From Streptococcus infantis ATCC 700779 (GTDB lineage Bacteria > Bacillota > Bacilli > Lactobacillales > Streptococcaceae), in contig NZ_GL732439.1 of NCBI RefSeq assembly GCF_000187465.1, positions 917,703 to 981,702 on the forward strand: DNA of 64,000 bases. The letters run 5' to 3'. Below the pieces are notes generated by a model. The model had not been told where the DNA came from and did not search any database. It worked only from the letters and a program-made list of their open reading frames with translations. The translations under genes and the position numbers were made by a program. This document shows, piece after piece, positions 36,438 to 49,448 of the stretch (the stretch's first letter is position 1; each line of letters begins with the position of its first letter).

Positions 36438-37590
36438 CTTCAGTCTCCTCTACTGGTTCATAAAGTCCACTAACTCCTTTATACCAATCAAAAATCGCTG
36501 AGATGACCACTTTTGCGGAAGCGTAGATTGGAATACCTAGCAATACACCCCAAATACCAAACATGGATCCTGAAGTTAACAGTACAAAAAGAATAGTAAT
36601 TGGGTGAATATTTAATTGACTACCCAAAATCAGTGGAGAAACAAAACGTCCTTCAATAGTTTGCTCTACAATGAAAACGATAATAACTTTTAAGAGCATA
36701 ACAGGACCAGCAATCAAACCCAAAACAAGAGCTGGAATCATTGCAAGAAAACTACCTAGATAAGGAACTAAATTGAGAAAACCGGCTGTAATACCTAAAG
36801 TAACAGCATAACGAAGTCCAATAATCTTAAAGAAGATAATAAACATGATAGCTACGATTACAGCCACTGTAATTTGCCCTCGAACATAATTGGAAAGTTG
36901 TTGATTGACTTCTGAAAGAACCTTACCAACTGGTTCTCTCAATTTATTTGGTAAGAATTGAGTAATATAGTCTCTAAGTCCTTTTCCGTCTCGAAGGAGA
37001 TAAAAGAGCATAAATGGCATGATGATCAGAGCGACAATGACCTGTGACGTTCCACTGATAAGAGCACTCACCCAGTTAACAGCCTTAGAAGAAATATTAC
37101 TTGCCCAAGCAGTTGCCTGTGTTGAAAAATTAGCTAAAACTTGCTCCAGTTGGGGTCTAAAGTCATCTGGCAAACGCTTGGTTACAAGGTCACCAATGAC
37201 TCTATCAGCATCCTCGAGATAACTTGGGACATTTTGCGCAAAAATTACTACTTGACGTTGAAGGTTTGGAATGGCAACGGCTAGTCCAATAATCAAGAGA
37301 ATGGCAATAATGATAAAGATAATACTGATGGCTAAGACACGGTTAATCTTGTACTTCTCCATCAGATCTACTAGTGGATTTAAGAGGTAAAAAAGTAGAC
37401 CCGATAAGATAACCGGCAACATTACTACTGATAAAAAGTCTATAACTGGGAAAAATAAAAAGCTAATTTTACTGAGAATAAAAATATTGAGACCTAATAA
37501 CAAGGTCACCAAAAAAACAGTGATCGCTTTATTGTCTAAAAACCATTTAAAAAACCAAGATAAGGTAAAGTGTTTCTCTTTTTGTTCCAT
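36427..37590 (-). CDS. AI-2E family transporter (1)
   Basis: A 387-aa polytopic membrane protein of the AI-2E/PerM family with about eight helices and a soluble region (about 95-200). Family features include GLINLVPYLGSFLAMIPA-like FLNLVPYLGS and EGRFVSPLILGSQLNIHPITIL. The substrate is not established in streptococci. A second, more distant paralogue is at 61531-62631. The -10 TATAAT lies at 37617-37622. Confidence 0.88.
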   Translation of the reverse strand: MEQKEKHFTLSWFFKWFLDNKAITVFLVTLLLGLNIFILSKISFLFFPVIDFLSVVMLPVILSGLLFYLLNPLVDLMEKYKINRVLAISIIFIIIAILLIIGLAVAIPNLQRQVVIFAQNVPSYLEDADRVIGDLVTKRLPDDFRPQLEQVLANFSTQATAWASNISSKAVNWVSALISGTSQVIVALIIMPFMLFYLLRDGKGLRDYITQFLPNKLREPVGKVLSEVNQQLSNYVRGQITVAVIVAIMFIIFFKIIGLRYAVTLGITAGFLNLVPYLGSFLAMIPALVLGLIAGPVMLLKVIIVFIVEQTIEGRFVSPLILGSQLNIHPITILFVLLTSGSMFGIWGVLLGIPIYASAKVVISAIFDWYKGVSGLYEPVEETEGEQ

Positions 37591-37743
37591 TTTTTCTTCC
37601 TTTCCTTTGTCCTAACATTATACCATGTTTTAATAAAAATAAGGGTATTTTATAGTCTTTTAGGAAGGGATAAATTTGTCTTCTTGACAAGGGAAGAGCT
37701 GTTTGACTGACTTAGATTTTTCATCAAGCAGGCCTTTTTATGT

Positions 37744-37749
37744 TATAAT
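37744..37749 (+). promoter_or_regulatory. lactonase gene -10 element
   Basis: A perfect TATAAT with extended TGT, 28 nt before the start codon. Confidence 0.55.
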
Positions 37750-37777
37750 TGAATTATCTTTTTCTAGAGGTATGAAT

Positions 37778-38791
37778 ATGAAAGAAATAGTATATTTTGG
37801 AACCTATACACGACGTATTTCTCAAGGGATTTACAAGGCTGATTTTGATACTGAGACTGGCAAACTCTCAAATCTAGAACTATTTGCAACCGAGCCAAGT
37901 CCAACCTATTTAGCCTTTGATCAGCATCAGCATCTCTATACTGTCGGAAGCCATGATGACAAAGGTGGAATCGCAGCATACAGAACTGATGGTGTCCTCC
38001 TGAATCACGTCGTTGAAGAAGGTGCTCCTCACTGCTATGTTGCAGTCGATGAGACACGGAGTCTAGTCTACGGCGCTAACTATCATAAAGGTCAAGTCCT
38101 AGTCTATAAACGTAAAGAAGATGGCTGTCTTGAATTGGCAGACAAAGTTCAACACACTGGCCATGGTCCACATGAAAACCAAGCTTCTCCCCACGTACAC
38201 TACACCGATTTAACACCAGACCAATATTTGGTAACTTGTGACTTGGGTACTGACGAGGTCATTACCTATGATGTCGATCTAGAAGGAAAGTTGACGAAAC
38301 TAGCAACTTATAATTGTAATCCCGGCGCTGGTGCTCGTCACCTTGTTTTCCATCACCACTACAAGATTGCTTATCTCATCTGTGAACTCAACAGTACGAT
38401 TGAAGTATTGATTTACGATGGAGTTGGAGAATTTGAACAAATGCAGGTCATTTCAACCTTACCAGATGACTATAGTGGTTTTAATGGTACTGCGGCTATT
38501 CGTCTTTCTAAAGATGGCAAATTCCTCTACGCTTCTAACCGAGGCCATAATTCTATCGCTGTTTATAGCATTTTAGCAGATGGAAGCTTGGAATTATTAG
38601 AGATTGTTCCAACCAATGGGAAAAATCCACGTGATTTTGATTTGTCACCTGACCAAGAATTCCTTATCGCTGTTCACCAGGATTCTGATAACGCGACTGT
38701 CTTTAAGCGCAATCCTGAAACTGGTAGACTGGCAGAACTCTCTAATGAATTTCATGTTCCTGAAGCAGTCTGCATAAGTTTCAATAAATAG
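37778..38791 (+). CDS. lactonase family beta-propeller (6-phosphogluconolactonase-like)
   Basis: A 337-aa seven-bladed beta-propeller of the Pgl/lactonase family. It starts MKEIVYFGTYTRRISQGIYK and contains GPHENQASPHVHYTD near 135 and LYASNRGHNSIAVY near 250, typical family segments. It probably hydrolyses 6-phosphogluconolactone; other lactones are possible. The ATG at 37778 is spaced 7 nt from AGAGG, whereas the ATG at 37772 is too close. Confidence 0.85.
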   Translation: MKEIVYFGTYTRRISQGIYKADFDTETGKLSNLELFATEPSPTYLAFDQHQHLYTVGSHDDKGGIAAYRTDGVLLNHVVEEGAPHCYVAVDETRSLVYGANYHKGQVLVYKRKEDGCLELADKVQHTGHGPHENQASPHVHYTDLTPDQYLVTCDLGTDEVITYDVDLEGKLTKLATYNCNPGAGARHLVFHHHYKIAYLICELNSTIEVLIYDGVGEFEQMQVISTLPDDYSGFNGTAAIRLSKDGKFLYASNRGHNSIAVYSILADGSLELLEIVPTNGKNPRDFDLSPDQEFLIAVHQDSDNATVFKRNPETGRLAELSNEFHVPEAVCISFNK

Positions 38792-38795
38792 GGCA

Positions 38796-38832
38796 TAAAA
38801 AAATGAACTTGTTTTACAAGTTCATTTTTTAT
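38796..38832. terminator. bidirectional terminator (lactonase / atp operon)
   Basis: AAATGAACTTGT and ACAAGTTCATTT arms with a 3-nt loop between A and T runs; it serves both convergent units. Confidence 0.9.
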
Positions 38833-38833
38833 T

Positions 38834-39253
38834 TTATAATTTATTTCCGACATTGATACGGTTAATAGCACGTTGCAATGCAATTTTAGCACGGCGCTCT
38901 TGGTCGATTAAGTGTTTGTCTTGTGCTTCTTCGATTTCACGTTCTGCACGAAGTTTAGCACGTTCTGCACGACTAACATCAATATCGCGCGCACGTTCAG
39001 CTGAGTCAGCAATAATGGTAATAACATTATTAGCAATCTCAATGATTCCTCCGTTTACTGCAATCCAGTTCACATGAGTATCATCATCGATGCGTTTAAC
39101 CTTTACTTCATCAACTGCTAGAACCGCAATCATATTTTCATGTCGTGGCAAGATCCCCATCTCACCATCCAGAGTTCGTACCGATACAAAGCTGGCATGG
39201 TGATCATAGACGAGGCCATCTGGTGTCACGATCTGGACAGTTAAATGTGCCAT
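38834..39253 (-). CDS. atpC: F1Fo ATP synthase epsilon subunit
   Basis: A 139-aa subunit that couples and regulates the rotor. N-terminal beta-sandwich: [24 protein letters not shown] and [13 protein letters not shown]. The C-terminal helical hairpin is rich in Arg, Ala and Glu. Last gene of the operon, 10 nt after atpD. Confidence 0.96.
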   Translation of the reverse strand: MAHLTVQIVTPDGLVYDHHASFVSVRTLDGEMGILPRHENMIAVLAVDEVKVKRIDDDTHVNWIAVNGGIIEIANNVITIIADSAERARDIDVSRAERAKLRAEREIEEAQDKHLIDQERRAKIALQRAINRINVGNKL

Positions 39254-39263
39254 AGATCACCTC

Positions 39264-40670
<1,407 letters not shown>

Positions 40671-40725
40671 CTACTTCTCCTATTCTGTATAAGATACTGT
40701 CGGTTCCTAGCTCAACTAGGTCCTA

Positions 40726-40831
40726 ATACTCTTCGAAAATCTAATTCAAACCACGTCAGCGTCTCCTTACCGTACTCAAGTACAGCCTGTGGCTAGCTTC
40801 CTAGTTTGCTCTTTGATTTTCATTGAGTATA
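40726..40831 (-). repeat. BOX element (boxA-boxC type) within the atp operon
   Basis: On the minus strand it begins TATACTCAATGAAAATCAAA and continues through GAGCAAACTAGGAAGCTAGCC (boxA). A short middle with a GTACTTGAGTAC palindrome follows. It ends with a degenerate boxC (GACGCTGACGTGGTTTGAA, then ATTTTCGAAGAGTATT). About 106 bp, with no full boxB. BOX elements are typical of pneumococcus and relatives. Confidence 0.88.
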
Positions 40832-40861
40832 AGTTCATTTTCATACGAGCTGGACTAGAGC

Positions 40862-41740
40862 CTATTCTAAGGCACTAGCTCCTGCTACGATTTCTGTAAT
40901 TTCTTGTGTAATCGCCGCCTGTCTGGCACGGTTATACTGGATAGTCAAATCATTGATAACTTTTTTAGCATTATCTGTCGCTGTCTGCATTGCCGTCATC
41001 CCTGCCGCATTTTCAGCTGTCTTGGCATCAATTATAGCACCGTAAATCATACTTTCTGCAAACTGTGGCAATAGTTGATCCAAGATTTCTTCACGACTTG
41101 TTTCAAGCTCAAATGTCAAGCTGTAGTTATCATCTGCTTCATTTGGGTCCAAGTCGACAATTGGAAGCATCTGCTCCACACGCATTTGACTTGTCAGTGT
41201 ATTCACGTGGTGGTTGTAGCAAACATAGAGCTCATCGAAAAGTTCATTTTGGTACATTTCAATAGTTTTTGAAATAATCTTGCGAACTTCATCGAAGCTT
41301 GGTTGACTGGCTAGACCACGCAATTCATAAATTGGCTGAATTCCACGAGCTTTAAAGAAGTCTGCTCCCATACCACCGATACAGATGACTTCAAAATCAT
41401 CACCTGAAGGATGGTATTCTTGTTGAAGTTCCATGACTGCCTTCAAGATTGAAGAGTTATATCCTCCAACAAGACCGCGGTCAGATGTAATGACGATATA
41501 GCCTGTTTTCTTGACCGGACGGCTAATCAACATTGGATTTGTTGATCCGCCAGCACCATCCCCGTGAAGGATGTCTGTAAGGAGTTTACGGACTTTTTGA
41601 GCATAAATCTGGAAGTTGCGTGCAGCTTCTTCAGAACGACCTAACTTAGCTGCAGAAACCATCTGCATGGCGTTAGTAATTTGACTAGTATTTTTCGTTG
41701 AGGCGATTTTTGTTTTAATATCATTTAGAGATACTGCCAT
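40862..41740 (-). CDS. atpG: F1Fo ATP synthase gamma subunit
   Basis: Central rotor shaft, 292 aa. Terminal coiled-coil helices: [32 protein letters not shown] and the C-terminal [34 protein letters not shown]. The middle has [16 protein letters not shown]. Full length. Confidence 0.97.
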   Translation of the reverse strand: MAVSLNDIKTKIASTKNTSQITNAMQMVSAAKLGRSEEAARNFQIYAQKVRKLLTDILHGDGAGGSTNPMLISRPVKKTGYIVITSDRGLVGGYNSSILKAVMELQQEYHPSGDDFEVICIGGMGADFFKARGIQPIYELRGLASQPSFDEVRKIISKTIEMYQNELFDELYVCYNHHVNTLTSQMRVEQMLPIVDLDPNEADDNYSLTFELETSREEILDQLLPQFAESMIYGAIIDAKTAENAAGMTAMQTATDNAKKVINDLTIQYNRARQAAITQEITEIVAGASALE

Positions 41741-41755
41741 CTGACACCTCTATTC

Positions 41756-43811
<2,056 letters not shown>

Positions 43812-43812
<1 letters not shown>

Positions 43813-44306
43813 TAAGCTTCTCCTAGCTGATCGATATACTGATCAATGAGTTCTTTATGGGCCTGACCGTCAAGGTTTTGAGAGATAATTTTTCCAGCTA
43901 GACTGATTGTCAAGTCTGCCACATCTCCCTTAACACTTTGTAAAGCTTCAGCTTTATTTTGAGCAATTTCTTGGTTGGCTTTTTCTTTTAAGCGGCCTGC
44001 TTCAAGTTTAGCTTCAGCCAAAATATCAGCTTTACTTTTCTCAGCTGTTTCCTTTGCATTCTCGATAATCGTTTTAGCTTCGGTACGGCTACCTGCTAAC
44101 TCAGCTTCACGTTTGCTAGCAAGTTCCTCTGCCTTTTTACGGGCTTCCTCAGCACCATCAATATCTGAAGAAATCTTTTCAGCGCGTTCATCTAAAACAC
44201 TGGTAATATTTCCCCAAGCATATTTCTTCACTAAAAAGATCAATAAAAGGAAGGAACCAGCGATCAGAATAAAATCACCAATAATGGTACTAATAGTTAA
44301 ATCCAT
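43812..44306 (-). CDS. atpF: F1Fo ATP synthase subunit b
   Basis: Peripheral stalk subunit, 164 aa. One N-terminal membrane helix (about 8-28) and a long Ala, Glu and Lys-rich coiled coil (about 35-140), including [20 protein letters not shown]. Confidence 0.96.
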
Positions 44307-44324
44307 CTTCTAATCCTCCTCTAC

Positions 44325-45041
44325 TTACTCTTCCCCTTCATTTATTTTTTTACCAATGTACATAGATGACAACATGGTAAATACATAAGCTTGAATACAT
44401 GAAATGAAAATCGAAAATGCTGTCCATAACATGTTTGCAATAAAGGCAAAAGGATACCAATACAAGGCATGTTGTGACAAGGCCAATAGCAATCCTGCTA
44501 AAACCTCACCGGCAAAGATATTTCCGTAAATCCGAATCGCCAAGGAGGCAAAATTGGTGAACTCTTCTAAAACGTTCATCGGAGTCATAAAGCCAGGAGT
44601 AACAAATGCTCTCAAATATTCTTTAACGCCTCTACGACGAATTCCTTCTACATGGGCAATCAAAGTGATCAATAAGGAGAGGGATAAATCGTATCCAAGG
44701 TTGGCTGTTGGGGAAGTCCACAAGTTATAACCGTTTGTTGTTTGTACTTTTGCCATTAAGCCAATATTGTTGGCAACCAAGATAAACAGAAATAGAGAGA
44801 ACAAGAACAAGGAATAATCCTTGATATATGAATCTCCAATGTTTGGTTTTGTAAAACCAATCACAAAGTCATAAATCATCTCAAGAGCATTCTGTTTGCC
44901 CTTTGGACGGATGGCCATTTTACGACTTGCCCAGTAGACAAAGGCAAAAACCATCAAAACAGTTACAAGAGACATGGCAAGCAGGGTCAAATCAAAGGAT
45001 ATTGGTCCAATATTAACGGTTGGATTCAAACTTTCTTCCAT
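44325..45041 (-). CDS. atpB: F1Fo ATP synthase subunit a
   Basis: Proton-channel subunit, 238 aa, about six membrane helices. The essential Arg lies in [25 protein letters not shown] near residue 175. The C-terminal helix contains [19 protein letters not shown]. Second gene of the operon after atpE, the streptococcal order. Confidence 0.97.
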   Translation of the reverse strand: MEESLNPTVNIGPISFDLTLLAMSLVTVLMVFAFVYWASRKMAIRPKGKQNALEMIYDFVIGFTKPNIGDSYIKDYSLFLFSLFLFILVANNIGLMAKVQTTNGYNLWTSPTANLGYDLSLSLLITLIAHVEGIRRRGVKEYLRAFVTPGFMTPMNVLEEFTNFASLAIRIYGNIFAGEVLAGLLLALSQHALYWYPFAFIANMLWTAFSIFISCIQAYVFTMLSSMYIGKKINEGEE

Positions 45042-45073
45042 GGTTTGACACCTCCATTTCTAAATAGAGTTGT

Positions 45074-45274
45074 CTATTTGATAACGAATGACATCGCCAA
45101 GGTTACAAAGAAAGTTCCTTCGATAAAGGCAATCCCCATGATCATCAAACTACGCAATTGTGGAATGATATCTGGTTGGCGTGCTGCAGATTTGAACAAA
45201 CCGTTCATCAAAAATCCTTCTGCAAGAGATACACCCATACAGGCAAGACATAGACCGAAAAATGTTAAATTCAT
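45074..45274 (-). CDS. atpE: F1Fo ATP synthase subunit c
   Basis: Rotor ring proteolipid, 66 aa. Two helices joined by a polar ARQPD loop (31-35); the proton-carrying residue is Glu52 in FIEGTFF. Residue 48 is Ile, next to Ala49 and Phe50, the cluster linked to optochin response in pneumococcus. AGGAGAATTC precedes the ATG. First gene of the operon, placed before the a subunit as in other streptococci. Confidence 0.97.
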   Translation of the reverse strand: MNLTFFGLCLACMGVSLAEGFLMNGLFKSAARQPDIIPQLRSLMIMGIAFIEGTFFVTLAMSFVIK

Positions 45275-45311
45275 GACGAATTCTCCTTTTTTAAATTAAA
45301 TTTACTTCCCT

Positions 45312-45340
45312 AGTTTAGTCCTAAAATTTGCTTTTGTCAA
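45312..45340 (-). promoter_or_regulatory. atp operon promoter
   Basis: Perfect TTGACA (45335-45340), 17-bp spacer, TAAACT (45312-45317). Confidence 0.8.
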
Positions 45341-45353
45341 CTCTTTACTAGCA

Positions 45354-45368
45354 TTGAAAGCGTTTCAA
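45354..45368. promoter_or_regulatory. cre-like palindrome upstream of the atp promoter
   Basis: TTGAAAGCGTTTCAA, a nearly symmetrical element centred about 23 bp upstream of the -35. It resembles a catabolite-responsive element missing one base; CcpA binding is uncertain. Confidence 0.35.
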
Positions 45369-45461
45369 ATCATTTATTTCTAATTTTACGATTTTCAAGA
45401 CAATCATATAGAAAATTTTAATGTCTTTTCAGGTTATTTTCCTTATCTTTCCTATTTTTCT

Positions 45462-45496
45462 GAAAAGAAAAATCCAAGTTTTACAACTTGGATTTA
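45462..45496 (-). terminator. CHY zinc-finger gene terminator
   Basis: AAATCCAAGT and ACTTGGATTT arms with a short loop and U-rich tail. Confidence 0.85.
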
Positions 45497-45503
45497 TCGT
45501 TTC

Positions 45504-45815
45504 TTATTTAAAATAATATAAATGGTGGCTCTGGCAAGCTGGATTGAATGCAGCTTTACAGTGAGGACAGTTTCCTTTCTCTGTATATTCCTCATAAGTT
45601 AGGGTCGTCTTACAGGAACCACATAAGATAGGTTTATTCTGTTTAAGTCTTAAAGGATAGGGAGAAAATGTGTGCTCCTCTAGCGTATTGTGACACTGAT
45701 AACAGGCATAGTATTTCTTACACTCATTACACTGGAGCGCTACGATATCTTTATCACTATGGTAATGAACACATCTGCTTTCATCATCTACTAGTAATCC
45801 ATGAGCTTGAACCAT
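45504..45815 (-). CDS. CHY zinc finger protein
   Basis: A 103-aa zinc protein. Metal ligands follow the CHY pattern: CVHYHS, CNEC, CYQCHN, CGSC, CPHC and the closing CQSHHLYYF, enough Cys and His for two to three zinc ions. Function is unknown in bacteria. It follows the U32 gene by 13 nt and probably shares its transcript. Confidence 0.87.
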   Translation of the reverse strand: MVQAHGLLVDDESRCVHYHSDKDIVALQCNECKKYYACYQCHNTLEEHTFSPYPLRLKQNKPILCGSCKTTLTYEEYTEKGNCPHCKAAFNPACQSHHLYYFK

Positions 45816-45828
45816 TGACTTTCCTTAT

Positions 45829-47115
45829 CTAGGCACGAACTGTAACGCTTGTTCCATCTTCTTTGTAAAGATTGATGAGACCTTCTTTCAAGGCACGTAC
45901 CATGTCACCAGCTTCTACTGGTTGAGGAACCTTGATAGTCAAAAGTTCCATTGGATTTGGGGCGCGATCGATTTTATTTCCTTTAGCATCGTGAAGGTCT
46001 TCAATATATGTCTCAAAATGACGGAAACCTGGACCGTAGAACTCAACTTGGTCGCCTTCGTTGATAACGTTACGTTGACGAATAGTTGCTGTTTGGGTTG
46101 CAGCATCATAAGCTACTACTTCAGCAACAAACTTGTATTCTGGGATCTTTCGACGAGCACCAAACAGTTGTTCATTTTCAGATGGTGTTCCGTAGTAGAA
46201 ACCTGTAGCCAACTCACGTTGGGCAACCTTCCACATTTCATCAATCAAGTCTTGCTTAATAGCTTCAAACTTTTCAGGGCTCTCAAGATAGGCATCAACA
46301 GCAGCCTTGTAGCAGTTTGTTACTGTTGAAACATAGTGGATAGACTTCATACGGCCTTCAATCTTAAGACTGTCTACACCATTTTCTATCATATCTGGAA
46401 TATGGTCAATCATAGACATATCAACCGCAGACATAGAGAATTCTTCAGGAATTTCTCCCTTGAGACTCTTACGTTCCTTACCGAACGGCATATCGTAAAG
46501 GTCATATTTCCAACGGCAAGATTGTGAACATCCACCACGGTTGGCGTCACGCATACTCATGTGGTTAGAAAGGGTACAACGACCAGAGTAAGAGATACAC
46601 ATAGCTCCATGAACGAAGGCTTCAATCTCAACATCTGTACGTTTGCGAATCTCTGCCAATTCTTCCATAGAAACCTCACGCGCCAAAACGACACGAGTCA
46701 AACCAAGTTCTTTCCAGAATTCTAGGGTTTCGTAGTTAGTCGCACTGGCCTGGGTTGAAAGGTGGATTTCAAGTCCTGGTGCTTCTGTTGCAGCGATCAT
46801 GATCAAGGCTGGATCAGACACGATAACCGCTGCAATCCCAATATCACGCAATTTACGGAACCATTCGCCGGCCCCTTCTTCATTTCCTTCGTGCATAACC
46901 ATATTGGCAGCCACATATACCTTAGCTCCATACTTAGCCGCGAACTGAACTCCTTCTTCCATTTGTTCGAAAGTAAAGTTCCCTGCACGGCTACGAAGAC
47001 CATAGGCCTGACCACCGATAAAGACAGCATCTGCTCCATATTGAACAGCTACTTTTAGTTTTTCAAGTGTTCCTGCAGGTGATAGAACCTCAGGACGTTT
47101 CAAAGTTTTTGTCAT
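45829..47115 (-). CDS. U32 family protein, tRNA hydroxylation type (TrhP/YrrO-like)
   Basis: A 428-aa U32 family protein. It opens MTKTLKRPEVLSPAGTLEKL and contains VFIGGQAYGLRSRAGNF, HGAMCISYSGRCTLSNH with the Cys cluster GGCSQSCRW, and a C-terminal beta domain (about 340-428). Long annotated as collagenase, this group is now linked to prephenate-dependent 5-hydroxyuridine formation at tRNA position 34. ATG 47115 follows AGGAG. Confidence 0.88.
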   Translation of the reverse strand: MTKTLKRPEVLSPAGTLEKLKVAVQYGADAVFIGGQAYGLRSRAGNFTFEQMEEGVQFAAKYGAKVYVAANMVMHEGNEEGAGEWFRKLRDIGIAAVIVSDPALIMIAATEAPGLEIHLSTQASATNYETLEFWKELGLTRVVLAREVSMEELAEIRKRTDVEIEAFVHGAMCISYSGRCTLSNHMSMRDANRGGCSQSCRWKYDLYDMPFGKERKSLKGEIPEEFSMSAVDMSMIDHIPDMIENGVDSLKIEGRMKSIHYVSTVTNCYKAAVDAYLESPEKFEAIKQDLIDEMWKVAQRELATGFYYGTPSENEQLFGARRKIPEYKFVAEVVAYDAATQTATIRQRNVINEGDQVEFYGPGFRHFETYIEDLHDAKGNKIDRAPNPMELLTIKVPQPVEAGDMVRALKEGLINLYKEDGTSVTVRA

Positions 47116-47160
47116 GTTTTCTCCTATTTGCAATATAAAAGTTTGACACTAATCTTTACC

Positions 47161-47189
47161 ATTTTATAGCAAAAAGGTTCTAAAATCAA
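47161..47189 (-). promoter_or_regulatory. U32/CHY operon promoter
   Basis: TTGATT (47184-47189), 17-bp spacer, TAAAAT (47161-47166). Confidence 0.6.
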
Positions 47190-47237
47190 GTTTTGATTGA
47201 TTGTTTAGACAATTTTAATTTTCTTGAAAAGCTAAGC

Positions 47238-49448
47238 TCAGCGAACTGTTTCTATTTGCCAAGCAGCCCAACCTTTAAAACGAATGGCCCCCTTTTGATC
47301 TGTTTTGTAAATCGAATTCCCAAATTCTTGGTTATTCTCCCCATTTTTTTCTTTAAATTTTTTCTTCTTGTCTACAGAAATGACAGTGATTTTAGGCTGG
47401 AAGATTTCGAGGACTTCGACATCAGTCTTTTTCTTTAATGCTTGCTGATGAGTTAGCACTACATCTGCTTGGATTTTTGGATAAGACTTGTTTAAGAACT
47501 TCTCCTCTATATTTCCAGTGACTAGAAAAGTTTGATTTAGTAGCTTTCCATACATTGCTATTGAGGTTTTACTATCCCTGTTTTGATTTTCGATTACTTC
47601 TAAACTACTCCCAAAAATAACTAACTGCTCTCCTGTTTTAATAGGACGTACTTTCAAGTTACTTTCCTTTAATTTATCCATAAATTCACTTTTAGATAGA
47701 GTTTCTTCAGTTACTAGAATCTCTCCAAGATTGAAGGCTTTACTAATTTCTAGTAGATGGTCTAGTTGCTTAGGTTCACTATCCGTTAAAACAAGTTGAT
47801 CAATCTTTGCCACTCCTCTACTTTTCAGATAGGGAATTAAACTTCGTTTGGCAACGCTCGAGGTGACTTTCTCCTGCCAAGCTTCTTTTTTCTCAACTGC
47901 TAACTTTTCACCGACATCCAGTAATATTGTCTTGCCTGTCATGTCTCTTAGGAAAATGCTCCGTCCCTGCTCCATGTCTAGGACTGTGATTTCATTTTCC
48001 AGTGGATGTTTGGTTACTAAGAAAAGGGAAACGATAAATAGGATAAGCAAAGATGCTTTCTTCAAATTTTTACGATAATCATAAATCAGCGCCAAAGAGA
48101 CTAATAGACATACCAAAACCCAGAGATTCGGTTGACCAAAAACAAAGGGTCTAGTAGATAGCTGAGAAACATAGCGTATGATGTTCTCTAGCCATTCAAA
48201 GAGAAAGTTAAACTGGGTAATAGGATATATCCATGACAGGCAGAAGAGCATTGATAAAAGTGGTAGCAAGACCATATCAAATAAAAAAGAAAAGACAAAG
48301 GTTAAGAGGATAGACCATGGTTGAAATTCAGAAAAATAGAATGATAAAATTGGCAGAATTCCTAAGGAAATAATGAAGCTTTCTCTCACCAGACCTTTTA
48401 TCCCTGTTACTTCTTCACCAGTCATGGTCAGGATAAAGGCATAGGCACAGGAGAGCACTCCACCAGCAGTTAGGAAGAAATTCGGCATCATGATAAACAA
48501 GACAAGGACTGTCAAAGCAAAATTATCCAGTCCCTTGAAGCCATGTTGAGCCAAAAGTTTTTGTAAGAGACTACGAATAACAGAAGCTGAGAACCCTGTC
48601 AAACCTGCATAGACCAAAGAAAAGGGATAGGCAAGCCATTTGAACTTCTCTTGCGTCAAACCCAATCGTAAGAGTGACTTTTTAAAAGCATTCATGAAGA
48701 AACCAACCTGCATCCCTGACAAAGCAAAAAGGTGAATAATCCCTAGACTGGAATAGAGTTCATTCATTTCCTCAAAGTTGGTGTCCAAGTGCCCTAATAA
48801 AAGACCTGTCATATAATTACGCATGGGGTCAGGAAAATTCCTTTTTATCCAGACAACTGCTTTTCTCCGTAGGCTGGATAGATTTTCTCCTATATCCCAG
48901 CTGGATGCTTTCTTTAATTCGACAATTTCCGATATAGTTAAGGTCTGATAAATCCCCTGCGTTTTGAGATAGTTTCGATAATCAAATCCAGCAAAATTAT
49001 TTGCTCCCTGAGGAATAGCTAGCTTTCCTTTTACTACTATCTCATGCAGTTCAGATAACTCTTTAAGCCTTTCCTTTTCAGCCTCTGACTGGAATTTATA
49101 ATAGACCTGAAAGAGTCTGCCATCAGCCTTCCCACGAAAGGATAAACTATCTCCATTGACCTTGATAGTATCAGGCAAGATTCGTACCGTATTAACTGAG
49201 TCAACAAGATGTTGACTCGCTTCTTCTTGTTGCCATTTTTGAAATATAAACCAGCTACCAAATAGTCCACAAACAAAGAGAACCTTGACCACAGTCTTCC
49301 ATGGAAATTGAAAAAAGAGGCAGAGCAGTAAAAAGACAAAGCCCAAAAGTGCTAAAAAGCTTGCTGAAAAGATAGCATAGTAGAGCCAAAGCAGGAGAAA
49401 ACTGAGATAGATTTTGGGGATGGGAAATCGACTAATCCACTGTGACAT
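47238..49448 (-). CDS. comEC: competence DNA channel ComEC
   Basis: A 736-aa membrane protein moving transforming single strands into the cell. N-terminal helices (6-70) flank an OB-like region; the Competence domain (about 210-480) includes GLLLGHLDTNFEEMNELYSSLGIIHLFALSGMQVGFF. The C-terminal third is a metallo-beta-lactamase-like domain with LDVGEKLAVEKKEAW, in which the usual HxHxDH motif is replaced (VLTDSEPKQLDHLLE). It overlaps comEA by 17 nt. Confidence 0.95.
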   Translation of the reverse strand: MSQWISRFPIPKIYLSFLLLWLYYAIFSASFLALLGFVFLLLCLFFQFPWKTVVKVLFVCGLFGSWFIFQKWQQEEASQHLVDSVNTVRILPDTIKVNGDSLSFRGKADGRLFQVYYKFQSEAEKERLKELSELHEIVVKGKLAIPQGANNFAGFDYRNYLKTQGIYQTLTISEIVELKKASSWDIGENLSSLRRKAVVWIKRNFPDPMRNYMTGLLLGHLDTNFEEMNELYSSLGIIHLFALSGMQVGFFMNAFKKSLLRLGLTQEKFKWLAYPFSLVYAGLTGFSASVIRSLLQKLLAQHGFKGLDNFALTVLVLFIMMPNFFLTAGGVLSCAYAFILTMTGEEVTGIKGLVRESFIISLGILPILSFYFSEFQPWSILLTFVFSFLFDMVLLPLLSMLFCLSWIYPITQFNFLFEWLENIIRYVSQLSTRPFVFGQPNLWVLVCLLVSLALIYDYRKNLKKASLLILFIVSLFLVTKHPLENEITVLDMEQGRSIFLRDMTGKTILLDVGEKLAVEKKEAWQEKVTSSVAKRSLIPYLKSRGVAKIDQLVLTDSEPKQLDHLLEISKAFNLGEILVTEETLSKSEFMDKLKESNLKVRPIKTGEQLVIFGSSLEVIENQNRDSKTSIAMYGKLLNQTFLVTGNIEEKFLNKSYPKIQADVVLTHQQALKKKTDVEVLEIFQPKITVISVDKKKKFKEKNGENNQEFGNSIYKTDQKGAIRFKGWAAWQIETVR

